The notes: a model not told the origin generated them from the sequence alone. A stretch of DNA of 64,000 bases from Leptolyngbya sp. SIO1E4 (GCA_010672825.2 JAAHFU020000001.1:2356001-2420000), one strand, 5' to 3'. Shown: positions 27,410 through 37,240, counted from the stretch's first letter. Numbers and translations: made by a program.

Positions 27410-29008
27410 TTACAGGCTCAGGCGTACGGGGGTGCGGTTAGGGCGAACCTCAATTGAGGCTGACTGTAGCATTGAAGCACCGGTCATCTCTTTAGGTTGA
27501 GGGAGATTGAGGATCTCTAAAATCGTGGGAGCAATATCTGATAACCGACCATCTGACCGCAGTGCAACGTCTGCACCATGGCCAGGAACCTTTAACCGCT
27601 CGCCTTCAACCAAGATGAACGGTACGGGGTTGGTGGTATGTGCTGTCCAGGGTTTATGGTTCTCATCCCACATGCATTCAGAATTGCCGTGATCCGCGAT
27701 GATAATCGCGCTGCCCCCAGCTTGTCCGATACCTTCCAATAGCCTGCCGACTTCGTGATCGACTGCTTCTAGGGCTTGAATGGTGGCTTCCATGTTGCCT
27801 GTGTGGCCTACCATATCAGGGTTGGCATAGTTAATCACGACGAGTGAATAAATGCCTTTCTGGATGGCCGCGATCGCCGCATCTGTAACTGCTGCCGCCG
27901 ACATTTCAGGGGCTTGGTCATAGGTGGACACTGCTGGGCTCGGGATCAACTCTCGGTCTTCCCCTTCGAAGGGATCTTCGAGACCTCCATTAAAAAAGTA
28001 AGTCACATGGGCATACTTCTCAGTTTCTGCCGTGCGAAACTGCTTGAGCCCATGATGGGCAATGACTTCACCCAAGATATTGCTGAGATTTTGCGGAGTA
28101 AAAGCAACTTTGACCGGTAAGTGAGCATCATACTGGGTCATCGTGACAAAACTGAGATCCTCAATCAGGGAACGCTTGAACCCATCGAAGTTAGGATCAA
28201 CAAAGGCCTGAGTCAGCTGTCTTGCCCGATCTGGGCGGAAGTTAAAGAAGATAATGCCATCTCCAGGATCTACAGTGCCTGGGGCAATGCGTACGGGCTC
28301 CATAAACTCATCGGTGATCCCAGTGTTGTAGGCTTCCTGCATGATCTCAACGGCTGAGCGGCCATCCCCCTCGCCGTCGTTGGTCATTGTCTGGTAAACC
28401 TTTTCAACGCGATCCCAGCGATGATCGCGATCCATCGCAAAGTAGCGGCCGCTAAGGGTTGCGATACGCCCGATCCCCTGGTTCTGAACATAATCTTGAA
28501 TGGCTTGAACCGAGCGGTACCCTGCGGTGGGTTTGGTATCTCTACCGTCTGTAATAACGTGAATGCAAACTTCTTCAATATCCTGAGTTTTGGCCATGTC
28601 CAATAAGCCAAACAGGTGGTTTAGGTGGGAATGTACCCCGCCCTCAGAACACAACCCAATTAAATGCAGCTTACTTTTGCGATAGCGGACGGCTTGGCAA
28701 ACCTCTAGAAAAGCACTATTTTCTTGTAGACTTCCGTCTTCAACTGCATCAGAAATCCTAACGAGTTCTTGAGGAACAACTCGGCCAGCTCCGATGTTTA
28801 AATGACCGACTTCAGAGTTACCCATTTGACCTTCGGGTAAACCCACATCTTTGCCGGAAGTTCGAATTAGCGTGTGAGGGTAAACTGTCCAGAGGGTATC
28901 CATCACAGGCGTTTTAGAGGCAGCAACTGCGTTACCATCTGTATCTGCTCGATGCCCCCAACCATCTAAGATAATGAGCACCATAGGTGGGACAGGCGCT
29001 TGAGTCAT
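27410..29008 (-). CDS. gpmI: 2,3-bisphosphoglycerate-independent phosphoglycerate mutase
   Basis: Interconverts 3- and 2-phosphoglycerate in lower glycolysis using two manganese ions and a phosphoserine intermediate. The 532-residue protein has VLIILDGWG with the first metal Asp, the catalytic Ser in PEGQMGNSEVGHLNIGAG, VITDGRDT, the Asp/His block VNYANPDMVGHTG, and IIADHGNSECM. ATG 29008 is chosen instead of a TTG ten codons upstream, because conserved sequence starts soon after it. It is the upstream gene of a probable gpmI-secG unit. In cyanobacteria this step is a control point for carbon flow through the PirC-PII system. Confidence 0.96.
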   Translation of the reverse strand: MTQAPVPPMVLIILDGWGHRADTDGNAVAASKTPVMDTLWTVYPHTLIRTSGKDVGLPEGQMGNSEVGHLNIGAGRVVPQELVRISDAVEDGSLQENSAFLEVCQAVRYRKSKLHLIGLCSEGGVHSHLNHLFGLLDMAKTQDIEEVCIHVITDGRDTKPTAGYRSVQAIQDYVQNQGIGRIATLSGRYFAMDRDHRWDRVEKVYQTMTNDGEGDGRSAVEIMQEAYNTGITDEFMEPVRIAPGTVDPGDGIIFFNFRPDRARQLTQAFVDPNFDGFKRSLIEDLSFVTMTQYDAHLPVKVAFTPQNLSNILGEVIAHHGLKQFRTAETEKYAHVTYFFNGGLEDPFEGEDRELIPSPAVSTYDQAPEMSAAAVTDAAIAAIQKGIYSLVVINYANPDMVGHTGNMEATIQALEAVDHEVGRLLEGIGQAGGSAIIIADHGNSECMWDENHKPWTAHTTNPVPFILVEGERLKVPGHGADVALRSDGRLSDIAPTILEILNLPQPKEMTGASMLQSASIEVRPNRTPVRLSL

Positions 29009-29416
29009 TGGCTTTAAGAATCCCTGCAAACTAGACAATTACCAAGGCGATCATATCACCGCAATTTAAGACATAATTGCGGCTTATAACGAGGAACTTG
29101 TTTATGGAAAAAGAATTGAAATTGACTTCTATGTGCGGACTGAACCGCTTTTTCAAGAGCTTATCAGCAAGACCGTCAATCTGAACAGACTATTTGCAGA
29201 AATGAAGTGAGCTTAGGATTTTCTTATGAAAGATTCTAAGAAATTTCATACTCTTTCTTGCGGCTCATCTCTGCAAAGCAAGGGCAGCGGTGATTCCTCG
29301 GAAAAGATCCAGCGATTATCGTTACGATACTTTCACCCTGAAAGTAACACCCTGAAAAGAAAGGCGTAAAAGATTCCCTAAGGCTCTGGGAGGGCTGCTG
29401 CCAACAGAAAAAGTAG
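29009..29416. other. Spacer between gpmI and the ABC-F gene
   Basis: 408 bases. A plus-strand frame of about 25 codons starts at the ATG near 29104 after GAGGAA; it is too short to support as a gene. CACCCTGAAA occurs twice (29334-29343 and 29348-29357). The gpmI promoter should be in the left half. Confidence 0.4.
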
Positions 29417-31144
29417 CTAAGTTCGGGAAGCTTTACGAGCAGATGCTTTAGCTTTCTGTTTTTCTCGCTGCTTTTGGCGCTTTGCAGCCCGCTTCGCAGC
29501 TTGCTCTGCTTCGAGTCTTGCCCGTCTGGCTTCCTCCTTTTCAGCTTCGAGCTTTTCTAGGTAGTAGTGATAATCACCCCGATATAGGTGTAATTCGCCA
29601 TCTCGAATTTCCACAATCTTGTTGGCGACTTGCGAAATGAAATAGCGGTCGTGAGAAACCAATAGAACAGTTCCATCATACTGACGCAGAGCAGCCTCCA
29701 GAGTTTCCTTGGCCGGAATGTCTAGATGGTTAGTGGGCTCGTCCAGAATCAGCAAATTAGCCGGTTGTACTAGCATGCAGGCTAGGGCTAAACGAGCCTT
29801 TTCCCCGCCACTCAGGGCCTCTACCCGTTTAAAGACCATATCGCTGCTGAAGAGAAACTGCCCAAGGAGCGTCCGCACTTGCTCAGTTTTCCAGTCGGGG
29901 ACGATGTTTTGCAGGGTTTCCAGGACAGTTTTACACAGATCTAAGGCTTCAGCCTGGTTTTGTTCGAAATACTGAGGGAGCACATTGTGTTTGCCTAGCT
30001 GGATGCAGCCTTCTGCGGGCTGCTCACGTCCCAGAATGAGGCGTAGCAATGTGGATTTACCAGAGCCATTAGGCCCAAGGAAAGCGATGCGATCGCCCCG
30101 TTCAATGAGTAAATTAGCGCCCAGAAATAATATTTGGTCGCCATAGCAGTGAGTCATATCGGTAATGGCAACCACTTCCTGACCACTGCGAGGTGCCGGG
30201 GGAAATTGAAATTTCAACGTTCTCACATCAGCATCTGGGGCTTCAATCAGCTCCAGTTTGCCAAGTTGCTTTTCACGGCTCTTGGCTTGAGTACTGCGAG
30301 TGGCGCTGGCGCGAAAGCGCTCCACAAAAGCCTGTTGCTGTGCGATTTCTTTTTGCTGGCGTTCATAAGCACTGAGCTGTGCAGCGCGATTTTCAGCCTT
30401 TTGCTGTAAGTAAGTGCTGTAATTGCCTAAATAGCTAGTGGAAACTCCCCGCTCTGTTTCCACAATTTGGGTACAGAGGCGATCTAAAAACTCACGGTCA
30501 TGGGACACGATGACCATAGGGGTATTGACCTTTTTTAGATAGGTCTCCAGCCACTCGATGGTTTCTAAATCCAGGTGGTTAGTGGGTTCGTCTAGCAGCA
30601 AGATATCGGGGTCATGGAGCAAGACCTTACCAAGACCCATGCGCATTTGCCAGCCGCCGCTGAATTCACTGACTAAGCGATCCCCGTCGCCGGGCTCGAA
30701 GCCCATGTCAGGAAGTATCTTTTCGATACGAGCATCTAAACCATAGCCATCCAATGCTTCAAACTTACGCTGCTGACGATCTAGTTGATGGATCAAGGCT
30801 TCCAATTCGTCGGGATCAGCAGACTCCATCTGATGGGGAATATCAATCAGCTGCTGATGAACCTGATTTGCTTCTTGAAAGACTGTCCAAAACTCGTCTT
30901 TCACGCTGCGGTCATTGTCTACCTCAAATTCTTGATTGAGATAACCAATTCTTAAACTCGCTGGGCGAACCACACTACCACTGGTGGGCTCGATTTCGCC
31001 CTGAATAATCTTGAGTTGCGTAGATTTGCCCGCACCGTTGACGCCGACAAGACCGATGCGATCGCCCGGTTTCACTTCCCAATTCACATCTCTCAGGACT
31101 TCCCCTGTCGGGTAGATTTTGCTGATGTTTTCCAGGCGCAGCAT
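29417..31144 (-). CDS. ABC-F family ATPase (ribosome-associated, EttA/Uup group)
   Basis: Soluble protein with two ATP-binding cassettes and no membrane domain, a class that acts on ribosomes as translation or antibiotic-protection factors. The first cassette has GVNGAGKST and FSGGWQMR with LLLDEPTNHLD; the second has GPNGSGKST, LSGGEKARLALA and LILDEPTNHLD. Between them is the linker helix rich in Gln and Arg that reaches the peptidyl-tRNA site (YERQQKEIAQQQAFVERFR). The C-terminus is a basic coiled coil of about 50 residues as in Uup-type members. Which of the several cyanobacterial ABC-F subfamilies this is cannot be settled here. Confidence 0.93.
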   Translation of the reverse strand: MLRLENISKIYPTGEVLRDVNWEVKPGDRIGLVGVNGAGKSTQLKIIQGEIEPTSGSVVRPASLRIGYLNQEFEVDNDRSVKDEFWTVFQEANQVHQQLIDIPHQMESADPDELEALIHQLDRQQRKFEALDGYGLDARIEKILPDMGFEPGDGDRLVSEFSGGWQMRMGLGKVLLHDPDILLLDEPTNHLDLETIEWLETYLKKVNTPMVIVSHDREFLDRLCTQIVETERGVSTSYLGNYSTYLQQKAENRAAQLSAYERQQKEIAQQQAFVERFRASATRSTQAKSREKQLGKLELIEAPDADVRTLKFQFPPAPRSGQEVVAITDMTHCYGDQILFLGANLLIERGDRIAFLGPNGSGKSTLLRLILGREQPAEGCIQLGKHNVLPQYFEQNQAEALDLCKTVLETLQNIVPDWKTEQVRTLLGQFLFSSDMVFKRVEALSGGEKARLALACMLVQPANLLILDEPTNHLDIPAKETLEAALRQYDGTVLLVSHDRYFISQVANKIVEIRDGELHLYRGDYHYYLEKLEAEKEEARRARLEAEQAAKRAAKRQKQREKQKAKASARKASRT

Positions 31145-31329
31145 CGTTAGGATCTCTATATGTATAGATCAGTGTTTTTGGAAGAAATTTCAGGCAAACA
31201 GACAGGTTTGCATTTCTGCAACCACCATCTTGGTGCACTTTAACAAATGTTACGCCGTCATCGCATATTCTCTTTCTCCAGAAGACTTTGAATCTGGGTT
31301 AGGATCGAGCCACGTTAGCTCCACTATCT

Positions 31330-31623
31330 ATGAAGACGCTTCTAATTTGGGGCATTCGGGGGTATCGCACCTTGATTTCCCCGTTATTCCCCCCAACATG
31401 CCGTTTTCAACCGACCTGCTCTCAATATGCCCTAGAAGCAATCCGACGATTTGGGGCACTCAAGGGAACGTGGCTGGCATTGCGGCGCATCATTCGCTGT
31501 CACCCATTTAACCCAGGCGGATATGACCCAGTCCCAGAGCCTCTCTGGATGATTGGTCAGACCTCACTAGAGGAGGTCATTCTTTCCGCTGACTCATCCG
31601 ATACCTTCACGAATGAAGAGTAG
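31330..31623 (+). CDS. yidD: Membrane protein insertion efficiency factor YidD
   Basis: 97-residue amphipathic protein that assists the YidC insertase at the membrane. The family core is complete: [48 protein letters not shown] and PGGYDPVP (split here to keep motifs short). The three Cys spaced around [10 protein letters not shown] and RCHPF are conserved. It is usually linked to rnpA-yidC; here it is separate, next to an ABC-F gene on the other strand. Confidence 0.94.
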   Translation: MKTLLIWGIRGYRTLISPLFPPTCRFQPTCSQYALEAIRRFGALKGTWLALRRIIRCHPFNPGGYDPVPEPLWMIGQTSLEEVILSADSSDTFTNEE

Positions 31624-31767
31624 TGGTTAGCTATGAATCAGGGCACACTTAAGTCCAGACACTATCTAGAAATTGCGAATTTGATGATTCTGTAAGTTCT
31701 TTTCAAGGTTATCAGTAACCTGGAGGCGTTGATTGAGTACTTAGACAAAAACTAGGCAAACTAAATT

Positions 31768-32049
31768 ATGCAAGCAGTTATTTTAGCAGTCGTTTTACTG
31801 GGGGTTCTCTGGTGGTGGCTGGGTCGCAAGCGTTGGTCATTTGGTCAGTTCGGTGCGTCAGGCAGAGGGCGATCGCACGCTGCTAAAGCCATTCCTGCTC
31901 ACCTAATGAGAAAGCTTGACCGCTTAACCCGGGATCGACGGTTATCAGAACGTTTAATTGAGCGCATTGAGTTTAATAATCCAGGTCGTTCTAGGCGCTG
32001 GTGTGTTGAGAAAGCTATCTACGATATTCAGCGGGATCGTCGTAGCTAG
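31768..32049 (+). CDS. Small membrane-anchored hypothetical protein
   Basis: 93 residues: an N-terminal membrane span (AVILAVVLLGVLWWWLG), a Gly/Ser-rich basic linker, then a helical basic domain (LMRKLDRLTRDRRLSERLIERI) ending CVEKAIYDIQRDRRS. The order membrane anchor, linker, helical domain suggests a real protein with the C-terminus in the cytoplasm. No family recognised. It is 144 bases after yidD on the same strand. Confidence 0.68.
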   Translation: MQAVILAVVLLGVLWWWLGRKRWSFGQFGASGRGRSHAAKAIPAHLMRKLDRLTRDRRLSERLIERIEFNNPGRSRRWCVEKAIYDIQRDRRS

Positions 32050-32133
32050 TGGGTATTGATTAGATATTAGATCAAACGAACTCTATAAGTCCGCTTTACT
32101 TTTATTAGGGGTGAATTAAAAAAAGATTTGTTA

Positions 32134-32169
32134 GTTTGAGAGCGCAATCTTGGTTTGAGAGCGCAATCT
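32134..32169. promoter_or_regulatory. 17-bp tandem direct repeat upstream of phosphatase gene
   Basis: GTTTGAGAGCGCAATCT occurs twice, identical, at 32134-32150 and 32153-32169 (period 19). The copies lie 78-113 bases before the phosphatase start. Two identical sites nearly two helical turns apart suggest cooperative binding of a regulator, but the protein is unknown. Confidence 0.5.
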
Positions 32170-32246
32170 ATTAAGAGCAAAATGCTTAATCTAGCCGAAT
32201 GCCTATGTAGTTACTAGTCGTCCCTTGCATGATAGTTGTTTAGCCC

Positions 32247-32981
32247 ATGTCCCGTCGTATTTTCATTGGAGATGTTCATGGCCACTATGATGGCTTGATG
32301 TCTCTGCTCGAAGCGATCTCGCTGACCCCTGAAGACCAACTTTACTTTGTTGGTGATCTGATTGATCGAGGGGCTCAAAGTGCTCAGGTGGTGGATTATG
32401 TTCGCCACCAGGCACATGCCTGTGTGTTGGGGAATCATGAGCAACTTTTGCTCAACGCGCTGGCGAAAGAACGATTGAATGGGCAAGCACTGCATGGCTG
32501 GCTTTACAGTGGTGGGCAAGCAACGCTTGCTAGCTATCACAATAACGAAGATTTGCTAACTCAACACTTAGATTGGTTTCGCTCGCTTCCCCTATATCTT
32601 GATCTCGGGGATATTTGGCTGGTTCATGCAGGGCTTGATCCGGCGCTGCAAGTGTCAGAACAAACCGTAGAAGAATGCTGCTGGATTCGGGACCTTTTTC
32701 ATAGTGACCCGAACCCCTATTTTTCCGATAAGCTCATCATCACGGGGCATACGATCACCTTCACCTTCCCAGATACTGCACCGGGTCAACTCGTTTCAGG
32801 CCCCGGATGGCTAGATATTGACACAGGCGCCTATCATCCCAAGAGCGGTTGGTTGACAGGGTTAGATATCGACAATGAACTGGTTTACCAGATCAATGTT
32901 TTTGAATCTACGCATAGAGTACGTCCTCTGCAGGAAGCCTGCAGCCCTTTTACGCGCAGCCGAGAGCGCGCCATGATCTGA
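32247..32981 (+). CDS. PPP-type metallophosphatase (Ser/Thr phosphatase or Ap4A-hydrolase-like)
   Basis: 244-residue calcineurin-like enzyme with the three PPP signatures in order: GDVHGHYDGL (from about residue 8), GDLIDRGAQS and LGNHEQLLL, which supply the dinuclear metal site, plus the C-terminal His segments VHAGLDP and ITGHTI. The size fits bacterial PrpA/PrpB or symmetrical Ap4A hydrolases. It may reverse Ser/Thr kinase signalling, and the window also carries two such kinases, but the substrate is not readable. It stands alone, preceded by direct repeats. Confidence 0.88.
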   Translation: MSRRIFIGDVHGHYDGLMSLLEAISLTPEDQLYFVGDLIDRGAQSAQVVDYVRHQAHACVLGNHEQLLLNALAKERLNGQALHGWLYSGGQATLASYHNNEDLLTQHLDWFRSLPLYLDLGDIWLVHAGLDPALQVSEQTVEECCWIRDLFHSDPNPYFSDKLIITGHTITFTFPDTAPGQLVSGPGWLDIDTGAYHPKSGWLTGLDIDNELVYQINVFESTHRVRPLQEACSPFTRSRERAMI

Positions 32982-33085
32982 TCTCTTTTGATTTCTAGCG
33001 ATCTCTAGTGTCTTTGCGGCATGCATGCATCTGAACGCATTGCACGGAGGATACCTTACTTCGCCTTCGGCAAATCAGGGATGTC

Positions 33086-35089
33086 TTAAAGGCTGCGCGT
33101 GTAAGCAGGGGCGATTCCAGGGGGAGATTGGGGCTTGGTGAGCAAAACATCTCGTAAGAAACGGGCTGCTGCTCGCTGGGTTAAGGTGCCAATGATCCGC
33201 TGTCCCATTTCGCGAGTTTCAGATTTGGTCAGGACTTGGGGGAGCTGACGGGCGACTAACGTGGCATCGAACCCTTTGGTCTGTCTCAAGATATCCACAA
33301 TCCGTAGAATCCGTGCCATGTTGCTGTCGCTGTCGGATGAAGACGCATGGGAGGCTACGGTAGGAGCGGTTGACGATGTTGCGGCTGAATCACTCAGGCC
33401 TAATCGCTGTTGAATGTTTTGCTGGACGGTCTTCACCATGTTCTGCCCGAAGTTGTCTAATTCCTTAGCTACTTCATCTGCGATGCGATCGCGAATAAAC
33501 TCTCCTCGTTCTGAAAAGAGAAAGTCTAGGGTTTGATTCAAGACCCGCTCCATATCGTAATCATCGCTATCCCGCGCATTTCTCAGCAGATTCTCTAAAC
33601 GATTCCAGCGAAATTCACCCCCCTTGAACAGCAATTCTTGCAGAGAAGTTCGTAGCTCAGGAGCCGAATCGGTCAAGAGTCGTTTAGCAACATACGGATA
33701 TGCCTTGCTGAGCACCTTAAAGTCTGGGTCAACGTTAATGGCGATCCCCTCTAGGGTGACGAGCGATCGAATAATCAGCGCATAGTAAGCGGGTACCCGG
33801 AAAGGATACTCATACATGAGTGCAGAGAACTCGTCGGTAATGCTCTTGAAGTTCAGTTCTGCGACACTGGCTCCTAGTGCATTGTTAAAGACTTCAGCCA
33901 GTGCTGGAATAATCGGAGTCAGATTTGTATCTTGGGTCAAAAACTCGAGCTTGACGTAGTCATGGGCGAGGCCTTCAAAATCCCGATTGACCATATGTAC
34001 GACAGCTTCTATCAGGCCGTAGCGCTGATAGGGTTTAACCTGACTCATCATGCCAAAGTCCAGGTATGCCAACTTGCCATCGGGCATAGCTAGTAAGTTG
34101 CCAGGGTGGGGATCAGCATGAAAAAAGCCATGCTCTAGCAATTGCCGTAAAGAACATTGAACCCCCACGTCAATGAGATAGGTAGCGTCGATGCCTTGTT
34201 GCTGTAGTTTTTCTAAATTGGTGAGTTTAGTCCCATCAACCCATTCCATCGTGAGGACGCGCCGAGCAGTATAGTCTAAGTAAATACCCGGAACATAAAT
34301 ATCTTTAAGATGCCCATAGAGGTTAGCGAAGCGAATGGCATTCTCTCCCTCATGGGTATAGTCCATCTCTTCAAAGATGCGGGCCCCGAACTCGTCCATG
34401 ATGCCAACGAGATCGCTTCGAATTCGAGAGATGTTGCTGGTTGCCCATTGGGCTAACTGTCTCAGAATATAAAGATCTAGAGTGATGCGTTGAGCCAAAC
34501 CAGGTCTCTGAACCTTAACGGCAACCGCTTCCCCCGTTTTTAAACGGCCTTTGTAAACTTGACCCAGCGAAGCGGCGGCTACTGGATTGGGCGACAGCTC
34601 TGCGTAGATCTCTAAGGGAGAAGCGCCCAATTCTTCCTTGATATAGCGGAAAGCGACCTCGTTTGGAAACGGTGGCAGTTGATCTTGTAGACGCGTCAAC
34701 TCTTCTAAATAGATGGGAGGCACTAAGTCAGGACGCGTCGACAGAGCTTGACCGATTTTGATATAGGCTGGCCCTAAACGGGTTAACAGCTCCCGTAATC
34801 GCTCCGCTTGCCGTCGCTGTGTTTTTTCTGAAATGTGGCCTTGTCGATTCCACCAGGTTTGCAGAAAAAATAAGCAGAAAGGGCCAATAACCGTCAGCAG
34901 GCGGCCCAGGACTCTGAAAGGGCGTCGCTTGTAGTAAGCAAGAATGGCCTCAGGATCGTAAGATAAGCCTTCGAACGGATCAAACCGATGAGGAGCCTGG
35001 GTTGACGCCAATCTAGAGACTTCAGGGGTAACTTGAGGGAGGGGATTAGCAACTGCTGAAGTATCGAGTGATGTCGTAGTCTGGGTCAC
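33086..35089 (-). CDS. ABC1/AarF/UbiB family atypical kinase
   Basis: 667-residue protein of the UbiB/ADCK family, linked to quinone, prenyl-lipid and membrane homeostasis; plastoglobule members occur in plants. It has the Ala-rich nucleotide loop (AAASLGQVYKG), the signature region KIGQALSTRPDLVPPIYLEEL, the catalytic-type FHADPHPGNLLAMPDG and the metal site LDFGMM. C-terminal helices follow. The start is GTG at 35089, with GAGG about eight bases upstream. Just before it a 65-codon frame ends inside this ribosome site. Cyanobacteria carry several paralogues; which one this is cannot be told. Confidence 0.92.
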   Translation of the reverse strand: MTQTTTSLDTSAVANPLPQVTPEVSRLASTQAPHRFDPFEGLSYDPEAILAYYKRRPFRVLGRLLTVIGPFCLFFLQTWWNRQGHISEKTQRRQAERLRELLTRLGPAYIKIGQALSTRPDLVPPIYLEELTRLQDQLPPFPNEVAFRYIKEELGASPLEIYAELSPNPVAAASLGQVYKGRLKTGEAVAVKVQRPGLAQRITLDLYILRQLAQWATSNISRIRSDLVGIMDEFGARIFEEMDYTHEGENAIRFANLYGHLKDIYVPGIYLDYTARRVLTMEWVDGTKLTNLEKLQQQGIDATYLIDVGVQCSLRQLLEHGFFHADPHPGNLLAMPDGKLAYLDFGMMSQVKPYQRYGLIEAVVHMVNRDFEGLAHDYVKLEFLTQDTNLTPIIPALAEVFNNALGASVAELNFKSITDEFSALMYEYPFRVPAYYALIIRSLVTLEGIAINVDPDFKVLSKAYPYVAKRLLTDSAPELRTSLQELLFKGGEFRWNRLENLLRNARDSDDYDMERVLNQTLDFLFSERGEFIRDRIADEVAKELDNFGQNMVKTVQQNIQQRLGLSDSAATSSTAPTVASHASSSDSDSNMARILRIVDILRQTKGFDATLVARQLPQVLTKSETREMGQRIIGTLTQRAAARFLRDVLLTKPQSPPGIAPAYTRSL

Positions 35090-35099
35090 CGTTACTGCC

Positions 35100-35297
35100 T
35101 CAGGGTGAGTTTTCTTTGTTAACTATTGTAATAAATCGTTCCCAAAATTCTCTATGACGTTGGAGGGAGAGTTTGCCGAACTGTAGTTCAGGTGTTCTTG
35201 ATTGTGGTAGCGTTTGGATACTCTCTTGACTGTGATAGCGTTTGAGTGACCTCAGGGAATGAGCCAATTTCGGAAGACTCAAGTCTGTGGAAGTCAC
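35100..35297 (-). CDS. Possible small ORF upstream of UbiB-family gene
   Basis: 65 codons from a GTG, ending ten bases before the UbiB-family start, with its TGA overlapping that gene's GAGG ribosome site, an arrangement compatible with translational coupling. The product (starting MTSTDLSLPKLAHSLRS, basic and helical) is not recognised. The frame contains the 21-bp direct repeats, whose period of 28 is out of frame, which argues that the DNA rather than the peptide is under constraint. I give it low confidence. Confidence 0.25.
   Translation of the reverse strand: MTSTDLSLPKLAHSLRSLKRYHSQESIQTLPQSRTPELQFGKLSLQRHREFWERFITIVNKENSP
35196..35244. promoter_or_regulatory. 21-bp direct repeats between UbiB-family gene and recN
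   Basis: TCTTGATTGTGGTAGCGTTTG (35196-35216) and TCTTGACTGTGATAGCGTTTG (35224-35244) differ at two positions, period 28. They sit in the divergent interval, 107-155 bases from the UbiB-family start and about 150 from recN. A regulator site is plausible. Confidence 0.45.
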
Positions 35298-35389
35298 GCA
35301 GTCCTTTGGAGATTCGTGTCATAGTGTTTCTGGGTAATTGATGGCTCCTGTATCGTTTCTGTTCTGCCTATTCATGAGTTCCGCGTTGA

Positions 35390-37150
35390 ATGCTGTGTTC
35401 TCTGAAGATTGAAAATTTTGCGCTGATTGATCGTCTGACGTTGGATCTGCAGTCTGGGTTAAACGTATTGACTGGGGAAACAGGGGCAGGCAAGTCGATT
35501 GTGCTAGATGCGCTGGATGCTGTCTTAGGGGGACGGGTCAGCCAGCGTATGGTGCGCTCTGGGGAGAAAAAAGCCCTTATAGAAGCGACCTTTAAAATCA
35601 ACGATCGCATTGAAACCTGGCTTAAAACACATGATGTGCCCGTAGAGGGCGATCTGCTATTGTGTGCTCGAGAACTCACCGCCGGGCAAAATACCGTGCG
35701 CAGCCGGTCTCGTTTGAATGGGGTGGCTGTTACCAAGCCGCAAGTGGAGTCTTTGCGGTTGCAACTGGTCGAAATAACTGCCCAAGGGCAAACCCTGCAG
35801 GTGGGGGATTCCCAGATGCAGCTAGCCTGGTTAGATGGGGTTGGCGGAGAGCCAGTGGCGAAACAGCGACATATAGTGGCTGTTAGCTATGCTGCGATGG
35901 CTGAGGCTAAAACCCAGCTAGAAAGGCGACGCCGTGCCGAGCAACAGCGTCAAGAGCAGCTGGACCTGTTTGACTATCAGTGGCGGGAACTCAGTGCTGT
36001 GGGGCTAGAAGACCCGGAAGAACTGGTGCAACTTGAGCAAGAGCAACAGCGGTTGAGTCATGCGGTAGAGCTACAGCAGCAAAGCTATCAGGTGTATCAG
36101 ACGCTCTATGAAAATGATCAAAATGCGCCTGCCTGTGCGGATCTCCTAGGGACAGCGACTCAAACCCTGGAAGACATGCTGCAGTATGACGATTCTGTCG
36201 AGCCAATTTTAGACATGGTGAACGATGCCCTGGCTCAGATTGAAGAAGCCGGGCGACAAATTGCAGCCTATAGTGAAGGTATTGAGACAGATCCTCAGCG
36301 GCTGCAGATGATTGAAGAACGCATCAGTCAACTCAAGCAGCTGTGTCGTAAATATGGGCGATCGCTGCCTGATTTAATCGAGTACGCCCAAGAAATTCAA
36401 GCATCGTTAGATCTTTTAAATGGTGAGGGGCAGTCTCTCGAATCCCTAGAAGCTGCTCATCAGGCCAGCCTCAAAACCCTAGGGCGTGACTGCCAGAAGT
36501 TAACGAAACTGCGTCAGCAGGCAGCCAAAAGCTTGGAAACCCGCTTGATTGAAGAACTAAAGCCGCTGGCGATGGAGCGCGTACAGTTTCAGGTCAAAAT
36601 TTCACCGATTGACCCTACGATCACTGGGGCCGATCAGATTCAGTTTTTGTTCAGTCCTAACCCAGGGGAACCGCTACAGCCTCTGGTAGAAACTGCCTCT
36701 GGTGGAGAAATGAGTCGTTTTCTGCTGGCGCTCAAAGCCTGTCTCTCTCAGTTAGACGTTGTCAGTACGCTGGTATTTGATGAGGTAGACGTAGGGGTCT
36801 CGGGTCGCGTAGCCCAGGCGATCGCGGAAAAACTCCATGAACTAGGGCGATCTCAGCAAGTGCTGTGCGTGACTCACCAACCGATGGTCGCCGCTATGGC
36901 AGATGCCCACTTCCGGGTGGGCAAAGAAGTGATTGAGCAGGCGAAGACGACCCCGAAGAGAAAGCGCAAGTCTCAAAAAGAGTCAGGAACAGCGACAGCC
37001 GAGCAAGTGCGGACAGTTGTGCGCATTACACCTTTAGATAGAGGGATGCGCCGGGAGGAACTGGCCCAGCTAGCGGGTGGTCAATCCCATCAAGAGGCGT
37101 TGTCTTTTGCAGATGCGCTACTACAGCAAGCCGAGTCTCTCCGCCAGTGA
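35390..37150 (+). CDS. recN: DNA repair protein RecN
   Basis: SMC-like ATPase that acts early in double-strand break repair, tethering DNA ends for RecA. The 586 residues start with the canonical LKIENFALIDRLTLDL, Walker A TGETGAGKSIVLDAL, a long central coiled coil (LEQEQQRLSHAVELQQQSY and others), and the C-terminal signature SGGEMSRFLLALK with Walker B LVFDEVDVGVSG. Near the C-terminus a short basic insertion (TTPKRKRKSQKESG) precedes the last 60 residues. recA is 16 kb away. No LexA-type box was evident directly upstream. Confidence 0.96.
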   Translation: MLCSLKIENFALIDRLTLDLQSGLNVLTGETGAGKSIVLDALDAVLGGRVSQRMVRSGEKKALIEATFKINDRIETWLKTHDVPVEGDLLLCARELTAGQNTVRSRSRLNGVAVTKPQVESLRLQLVEITAQGQTLQVGDSQMQLAWLDGVGGEPVAKQRHIVAVSYAAMAEAKTQLERRRRAEQQRQEQLDLFDYQWRELSAVGLEDPEELVQLEQEQQRLSHAVELQQQSYQVYQTLYENDQNAPACADLLGTATQTLEDMLQYDDSVEPILDMVNDALAQIEEAGRQIAAYSEGIETDPQRLQMIEERISQLKQLCRKYGRSLPDLIEYAQEIQASLDLLNGEGQSLESLEAAHQASLKTLGRDCQKLTKLRQQAAKSLETRLIEELKPLAMERVQFQVKISPIDPTITGADQIQFLFSPNPGEPLQPLVETASGGEMSRFLLALKACLSQLDVVSTLVFDEVDVGVSGRVAQAIAEKLHELGRSQQVLCVTHQPMVAAMADAHFRVGKEVIEQAKTTPKRKRKSQKESGTATAEQVRTVVRITPLDRGMRREELAQLAGGQSHQEALSFADALLQQAESLRQ

Positions 37151-37240
37151 TGATCTCGCCAGCCACCTCACGGTGGAATGAGCTGCTCAGACAATGGATT
37201 TCCCTAGATCCCACATCGGTGTCTGGGAGTCAATACGCTA

